DNA from: DASUNP01 sp963728545
Lineage (GTDB): Bacteria; Acidobacteriota; Blastocatellia; UBA7656
Reading direction: 5' to 3'
NCBI GenBank assembly: GCA_963728545.1
Contig: CAVSKO010000003.1
Span: forward strand, 496,001 to 560,000
Length of the DNA stretch: 64,000 nt
The translations under genes and the position numbers were made by a program. Shown in pieces: positions 59,540 through 64,000 of the stretch; within the stretch, counting starts at the first letter, position 1; the number at the start of each line of letters is the position of its first letter. The notes under the pieces were generated by a model. The model saw only the letters and a program-made list of their open reading frames with translations, made no database searches and was not told the origin of the DNA.

Positions 59540-61900
59540 ATGAAATTAACAATAAAGTTGCTCTATAGAGTAGTAGTCGTGGGATGTTTCGCCCTCGCCT
59601 CGCTTTCAGCACAAGCAGCTTCTTTGTCCTCAGGACAAGCAAGTTCTTGGTCTATCACTATCGAAACTAATCCTATGAGTTTTCCTTGCGGTGGAAAGAC
59701 GATCTCTGTACCTGCTGCCAACAACTGTGCTGATGCAATCACAGTTGCCCAGGCAGTCTTCAAGTCAATCAGTAGCTGCGCACCCTTGTGCCCCAATAGA
59801 ATTGTCACTCCAGGAGTCCCGACTTGTAAGGTTAACAATTTTTTCCGTCCAAACGGATCTCCTGCTCAAAACTTCCAGGTCTCTATTCCATACGTATGCG
59901 GACGAGTGGTAGGGATAGATCCTACCAGGCCCCCGTGCGACGAAGCCGCAGTGATGAAGGATGGCAAACCGGTTTTCCCGGTGGGCGCGACCGATATCGA
60001 AGCGCCCGTGGACGTTGATGAAGATCGCGGTTTGCTTTCGGCACTTTATCCTGGGCTCAACACGACGACCGACGAGTTCTACCCGCTGCCGTGCGAACCA
60101 TCGATCGGCGGCACGCTACCGGCGGACGTGCCGCCCTCGCAAGACGAACTCGACGCGGAGGCGTATCTCAGTTTGTTCGAGACGAAGAAGGGCAAGGGGA
60201 TCCTCAAGCATCTCAAACTCAATCCGATGCCGGCCGTCTCGCAACTCGCCGCGTTCACTATCGGCGATTGTTTTATCAAGACGGCGGGTGAGAGGAGGCG
60301 GGTGCCCTGCGACAGCCCTTTATTCCTAATGCATGACCAGCCCTTCGAAGGCCGCGACATTATCTACGTGCATGGTCTCGCAACGCAACACCTCATGGAC
60401 AAGCTCAAAAACCCGTTGCCTTCAGTGCACCCAGCGCACAGGCGCTGGCCACAGGATGCGTCAGAATACCTTGATACTGGCAAATACTTCCGCACATACG
60501 CGGAGGACTACTGGCGCGATCACATTCGCGAGAATCTCTTCGACCCGGACAACCCGTCGAGCAGCATAGCAGGCTGGCAGTGGACGTCGGCCGACGCCAG
60601 CCCGCGCTATAACCCGAAGTCTAATCGGTATCTGCTGGTAGCCTGGTCGTCGAACCAGACGATCGAGTATGCGCAGCACGCGCTGCTGACGCAAATCTAT
60701 CTGGCTATAACGACCAACAAGAACGTTGTTACACCACCGACCTATCCGTCAACACACGTGCGGCCCTTCTGCTCGAACGGCTGTATAATCATTGGCCACT
60801 CGACCGGCCCGCTCGTCACGAGCAGCGCCATGGGCCTCGCAAAGGTGGGGTTCTTTGGTCCGGGAGGCAAGCAGATTCAGAGCCACATCCGTGCGCACGT
60901 GGCGTTCGAGTCGGTGCTCTCAGGAAGCCGGCTCGCCACCGTCGCCATGGCAATCGGTATTGGAGTGACTCCGGTAGTGACCGCCGCGAACGTGTTGTGC
61001 CCCATCCTCGACGAGCTGTTCGGCACGACTAATACCTGTAACGCGGACACGAGTTTTGTGGCGAGCAGCATCCTGCGTGATCTGATACCCATGGTCACAC
61101 AAGGGGTGTGGGGGCCCTGGGTGAATGCCTCACCGGTTCAGACAGTGACGGTTGCGGGTGGGCACCCGATCGGCAATTTCTTCGGAGTCACGAAAACCTT
61201 CCTTCCCGGTCTCGACGACGGCGTAACCTCGATGAACTCCGCGTGCGGAAACCCAAACCCAGTATTACCCGGCGTGCTCGCTCCGAGTGGCTTCACGGCC
61301 ACGAGTCTCGTGAAGGCATTCGACTTCTCGGACAACCCCGGGCGCCTCTCCCGCGGGGTGAAGAACTGGTTCAGCCATAAGAACCTCAAGGCTATTCCCC
61401 CGCTCCCCAAATACCTCGCAGGCGCGTGCACGCCGTACCTCTCGCCAACGGGCATGGTGATGCCCGTAGAGAACGCGTTTGTCGGCACGCCATGGTATGC
61501 GCGCAAGCGGTACGCAAACCACTACTCCTTCCTCCAGGGGTCGATCGATCACTCGTACGACGGCGGGACTGACGATAAAAATATGTGGCCGAGCGAGTTG
61601 CAGCTAGGCTCAGGGGTGACCCGTGTCTATAAACCTTTCTTCGGGATCACTAGTAACACAGAGGAGAGCATAGCGATTACCAACAGCGCCATCTATGGGT
61701 ACATTGACGGGAATGGAACCCACCTCGTCCACCCCGCGTTCGCCCAGATGCATGAAGTCGTCCGCGGTAAGAAAATCAGTTTCAAGTTGTTTGGCAAGAG
61801 GCGCACGTGGTGGATATGGAAGCGTACCTACCACTTGCTCGATAAGTGGGAGACGAAGCAGAGCAGCCACTATGTGTATGAGTTCGTCGGACGGCACTGA
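59540..61900 (+). CDS. Large secreted lipase-like alpha/beta hydrolase
   Basis: 786 residues. A signal peptide (to about 27, AQA) and a Cys-rich N-terminal part (FPCGGKTIS, CAPLCPN) lead to DIIYVHGLATQHL (about 273), where the HG forms the oxyanion region. SNGCIIIGHSTGPLVTSSAM (about 413) gives the nucleophile elbow GHSTG. The rest is unassigned. The central and 3' parts are visibly richer in GC than neighbouring genes, suggesting a different origin. GAAAGGAGAG precedes the ATG. Its 3' attC is missing; an IS5 remnant follows. Confidence 0.65.
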   Translation: MKLTIKLLYRVVVVGCFALASLSAQAASLSSGQASSWSITIETNPMSFPCGGKTISVPAANNCADAITVAQAVFKSISSCAPLCPNRIVTPGVPTCKVNNFFRPNGSPAQNFQVSIPYVCGRVVGIDPTRPPCDEAAVMKDGKPVFPVGATDIEAPVDVDEDRGLLSALYPGLNTTTDEFYPLPCEPSIGGTLPADVPPSQDELDAEAYLSLFETKKGKGILKHLKLNPMPAVSQLAAFTIGDCFIKTAGERRRVPCDSPLFLMHDQPFEGRDIIYVHGLATQHLMDKLKNPLPSVHPAHRRWPQDASEYLDTGKYFRTYAEDYWRDHIRENLFDPDNPSSSIAGWQWTSADASPRYNPKSNRYLLVAWSSNQTIEYAQHALLTQIYLAITTNKNVVTPPTYPSTHVRPFCSNGCIIIGHSTGPLVTSSAMGLAKVGFFGPGGKQIQSHIRAHVAFESVLSGSRLATVAMAIGIGVTPVVTAANVLCPILDELFGTTNTCNADTSFVASSILRDLIPMVTQGVWGPWVNASPVQTVTVAGGHPIGNFFGVTKTFLPGLDDGVTSMNSACGNPNPVLPGVLAPSGFTATSLVKAFDFSDNPGRLSRGVKNWFSHKNLKAIPPLPKYLAGACTPYLSPTGMVMPVENAFVGTPWYARKRYANHYSFLQGSIDHSYDGGTDDKNMWPSELQLGSGVTRVYKPFFGITSNTEESIAITNSAIYGYIDGNGTHLVHPAFAQMHEVVRGKKISFKLFGKRRTWWIWKRTYHLLDKWETKQSSHYVYEFVGRH

Positions 61901-61989
61901 ACAGAACGTATCGCTTCCGTCAGTGGAAAGGCGTCGCCGCGCAATCGACACAGATAACGCAACGGTGAGTGGTAGGGTATTGCGAACAG

Positions 61990-62290
61990 CGCGGCGTTGC
62001 TGAATAAATGGATAAGGATGCGGTGAAGCTGATATTCTCGATTTGTGAAAAGAAAGAAAAAACAGCATTACCGCATCCGTAACCGGCCTCGGTATAACAA
62101 AGACCTTTGCAATCGCAGTAGCATTCCCTTCTGGTTTGATGAAGATGCAATTCAATCCTGGCTTAACTTTTCTCGATCAGGCCTACGCGGCAAGCCTCGT
62201 ACGTACGGTGATGCATGCATTTGATGAGGGTGAAGACGATCTTCGGGGGCGATCTAAGCTGCGTTTGATCTGCTCACGCACTGATGTATT
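61990..62290 (+). mobile_element. IS5-family remnant
   Basis: GGCGTTGCTGAATAAATGGA resembles the terminal repeat of IS5/IS903-type elements and is followed by the start of a transposase gene that breaks off. The right end is not seen. The remnant occupies the place where the lipase cassette's attC should be. Confidence 0.6.
62045..62224 (+). pseudogene. IS5-family transposase, N-terminal fragment
   Basis: Starting at a GTG: KRKKKQHYRIRNRPRYNKDL, IPFWFDEDAIQSWLNF and GKPRTYGDACI match the N-terminus of IS5/IS903-type transposases, then a TGA. The whole catalytic part is absent. Confidence 0.75.
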
Positions 62291-62349
62291 CTTTACCTGA
62301 TTTATGCAGCAACGCCGCCCGATGTGACGGTGCCAATACTTACAGCGTT

Positions 62350-62862
62350 ATGAAGAGGATTTTAGTAATTGGCTCAGGCGGGGCCGGCAAATCAACTTTC
62401 GCCAAGCGGCTCGGTAAAATCCTAAATATAGAAGTCATCCATTTAGATTCACTATACTGGAACCCAGGCTGGGTTGAGACCCCAAAGCAGGTATGGAAGA
62501 AGCGGGTTGAGGACATAATTGCGCGCGACTCATGGATAATGGACGGAAACTACTCAGGCACGCTTGACTTGCGGTTAGAGGCTTGCGACACGGTTATATT
62601 CCTTGATATAGCGCGTATGATTTGCTTGTGGCGTTTGATAAAAAGGGTGGCGGCGTACCGAAATAAGAGCAGGCCGGATATGGCAGAAGGGTGCCCTGAG
62701 AGGTTAGGTTTAGAGTTTATACTTTGGGTATGGAATTATAAGAAAAGAAGCAGACCGAAGATTGTAAGTAAGTTGGAAGCGAAGAGACACGATAAAAAGG
62801 TGATATGGCTGCGGACGGACGCAGAGGTGGAACGGTTTCTGGCTGGAATAAAGGACGCCTGA
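62350..62862 (+). CDS. P-loop kinase, DNA-topology-modulation-protein-like
   Basis: 170 residues from the ATG at 62350. Walker A GSGGAGKS (about 8-15). IEVIHLDSLYWNPGWVETPK and DSWIMDGNYSGTLDLRLEAC are hallmarks of the FlaR/topology-modulation adenylate-kinase-like family; DTVIFLDIARMICLWRLIKR follows. The substrate is not established. The stop TGA lies in the first box of the attC (GCCTGAC). Confidence 0.85.
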   Translation: MKRILVIGSGGAGKSTFAKRLGKILNIEVIHLDSLYWNPGWVETPKQVWKKRVEDIIARDSWIMDGNYSGTLDLRLEACDTVIFLDIARMICLWRLIKRVAAYRNKSRPDMAEGCPERLGLEFILWVWNYKKRSRPKIVSKLEAKRHDKKVIWLRTDAEVERFLAGIKDA

Positions 62863-62948
62863 CTCCGGCAACCAGCGGAGTCCGCGCGCGCGAGTCTCAT
62901 ATCAATGGCGAGTGCGGCTCGCGGCCCCGCTGATGCGCAACGTTAGAC
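62857..62948 (+). repeat. attC site (first box GCCTGAC)
   Basis: GCCTGAC (62857-62863, one change from RYYYAAC) and GTTAGAC (62942-62948) bound 92 bp with consensus right arm (GCTCGCGGCCCCGCTGATGC). Confidence 0.85.
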
Positions 62949-63050
62949 GCAGCGGATTGCTTCTCTCTGAAATATGTTTAGAAATATCACGAGCCTCTCG
63001 TCACCACCCTTTAAATGAGGTATCCTGGTAGCCTATTCAGGAGTGATCGT

Positions 63051-63566
63051 ATGTTTTGCCCGACCTGCAGCCAACAGCTTTCAGATAATCTGCGCTATTG
63101 CTCCAGATGTGGAACACGCCTCGACATCATTGCTGATTATCTCTCCAATCCCAATAAGCAGCTACAGCGAGAGAAGCAATCAATAACAGGCATTACGCTG
63201 ATCCTGGTTACTGCATTCATGCTGCTCATCAATTTCATAATATACGGGGCGACTACCATGCCTCACTTAACAAGCAGGGGGTTCTTCTTTTGGTTATGGA
63301 TTATCAACATCGTCACCTCAATAGCTATCGGGGGCACCGGGCTGTCTAAGCTAATACGAAGCGGTTTTCTTAGGGAGTTAAAAGAGCGCAATCTTCGGAT
63401 TCAGATGGCAGAACTTGAGCAGGAGCATAAGAAGGTAGTCGGACGAGAGGGGGAGATGAGAGGAGATACCAACGAAGTGAAAAGGGTGATTGAGCCTGGG
63501 AGTGTCACAGAAGCTACAACGATGAGACTGAGGGCTGGACACGAACAAGAAGGCAAGCAAGGTTGA
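63051..63566 (+). CDS. Zinc-ribbon membrane protein
   Basis: 171 residues from the ATG at 63051 (AGGAG seven bases before it). The N-terminal double zinc ribbon MFCPTCSQQLSDNLRYCSRC is followed by two membrane helices (about 45-66 and 80-100) and a charged helical C-terminus (NLRIQMAELEQEHKKVVGRE). It resembles many uncharacterised zinc-ribbon membrane proteins; function unknown. Single-gene cassette. Confidence 0.75.
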   Translation: MFCPTCSQQLSDNLRYCSRCGTRLDIIADYLSNPNKQLQREKQSITGITLILVTAFMLLINFIIYGATTMPHLTSRGFFFWLWIINIVTSIAIGGTGLSKLIRSGFLRELKERNLRIQMAELEQEHKKVVGREGEMRGDTNEVKRVIEPGSVTEATTMRLRAGHEQEGKQG

Positions 63567-63586
63567 GATAAACTGTGAACATCTGC

Positions 63587-63678
63587 GCCTAACTTCCGCA
63601 TGCAGCGGAGGCGGTGAAGCAAATCTCGCATTAATCTATCATTACAGTTCGCGGCCCCGCTGATGCGTGACGTTAGAC
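63587..63678 (+). repeat. attC site
   Basis: GCCTAAC (63587-63593) and GTTAGAC (63672-63678) bound 92 bp with consensus arms. Confidence 0.92.
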
Positions 63679-63736
63679 GACCTGACGGCGGCGTCAGCCA
63701 TTATGACCAGGTGCAAAGGGTTGCTGGCGGTTACAT

Positions 63737-64000
63737 ATGGACGACTGGTTCTGCGAGATAGCTTCGGACTCGGAGTTGACAAGGGATGCTGCACAGGCAT
63801 TACACGACGTCGGCTTCATCGTTGTCACGGGTCCGGTGGCTCCCACTAATCTTGCGCAGCTCGCGGCAGCCTACGACGCAGCTGTGTCGGGCGCCCCTCC
63901 CGCTGACGTGTCGATTGGTTCAACGACGACGCGCGTGCACAACTTCGTCAATAGCGGCCCTGACTTTGATGGGTTATACGTCTATCGGCCAATCCTGGGG
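63737..64000 (+). CDS. Phytanoyl-CoA dioxygenase-like protein, N-terminal part
   Basis: The ATG at 63737 opens 88 codons running off the window: MDDWFCEIASDSELTRDAAQ, ALHDVGFIVVTGPVAPTNLA and TTTRVHNFVNSGPDFDGLYV. These match the N-terminus of PhyH-type Fe(II)/2-oxoglutarate dioxygenases; the His/Asp iron ligands would lie beyond the edge. GC is high. It follows an attC by 58 bp. Confidence 0.75.
   Translation, partial: MDDWFCEIASDSELTRDAAQALHDVGFIVVTGPVAPTNLAQLAAAYDAAVSGAPPADVSIGSTTTRVHNFVNSGPDFDGLYVYRPILG

Noticed and set aside
61610..62155. A minus-strand 181-codon frame over the lipase end and IS5 remnant
   Set aside because: It spans two unrelated sequences in antisense and has no recognisable motif.
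278..63678. The many dispersed palindromes as REP elements or CRISPR repeats
   Set aside because: Their end boxes, about 92-bp length, position between genes and cassette cargo fit attC sites.
1..64000. tRNA, rRNA or integron integrase genes
   Set aside because: None was recognised on either strand.

Overview
The window is dominated by integron gene cassettes. I count 34 attC-like recombination sites: 25 essentially complete, 2 split by mobile elements, and 7 truncated or decayed. Most are 85-100 bp long and share imperfect-palindrome arms, with an RYYYAAC-type box at one end and GTTRRRY at the other. No integron integrase or convincing attI site is visible, so this is either the interior of a very large chromosomal integron or a cluster of attC sites lacking an integrase. 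GC content looks moderate and the genes are small, varied and mostly unrelated to one another. A reaction-centre-type dihaem cytochrome c and several secreted proteins suggest a free-living environmental bacterium, perhaps Acidobacteriota (Blastocatellia-like). That affiliation is inference.

Layout. From 1 to about 39.1 kb the cassettes run on the minus strand: methyltransferase, DHFR-like reductase, GNATs, DUF1801, an OmpA-metallopeptidase fusion, a two-gene TIR cassette, cupin, gluconokinase, a membrane TIR-like pair, a large secreted formamidase-like protein, a matrixin, an AlbA_2/Schlafen-like protein and a cluster of toxin-antitoxin modules. From about 39.7 to 64 kb the cassettes run on the plus strand: Cys-rich and other secreted proteins, cytochrome c, DUF421, MOSC, a Ser-less signal peptidase homologue, hydrolases, YdeI, a lipase-like protein, a topology-modulation-like kinase and a dioxygenase. 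The two arrays are head to head, and an IS200-like element sits at the point of divergence. One attC at 30.0/36.9 kb is in the opposite orientation to its surroundings.

Mobile elements. A 6.8 kb IS1-family-like element with passenger genes (30059-36838; 35-bp perfect terminal repeats, 8-bp target duplication) sits inside an attC and itself carries an IS3 element. An IS110 element sits inside another attC. Between 37 and 52 kb lie two copies of one IS630 element, a second IS630-type element, and IS200, IS481, IS4/IS701-like, ISAs1 and two decayed IS110 elements, plus a MITE-like repeat. Several of these have broken a pentapeptide-repeat/TIR gene into pieces.

Most striking content. The cassette at 9.2-13.7 kb encodes two TIR proteins. 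The larger (1054 aa) joins a TIR domain and a STAND-like P-loop NTPase to a tract of 32-residue pentatricopeptide-like repeats. The repeats are nearly identical except at the two positions that set base specificity in plant PPR proteins. This is a candidate RNA-sensing TIR immune receptor. With the membrane TIR-like cassette, the AlbA_2 protein, the broken pentapeptide-TIR gene and five toxin-antitoxin modules, the array looks like a store of defence and stabilisation functions mixed with metabolic and secreted enzymes.
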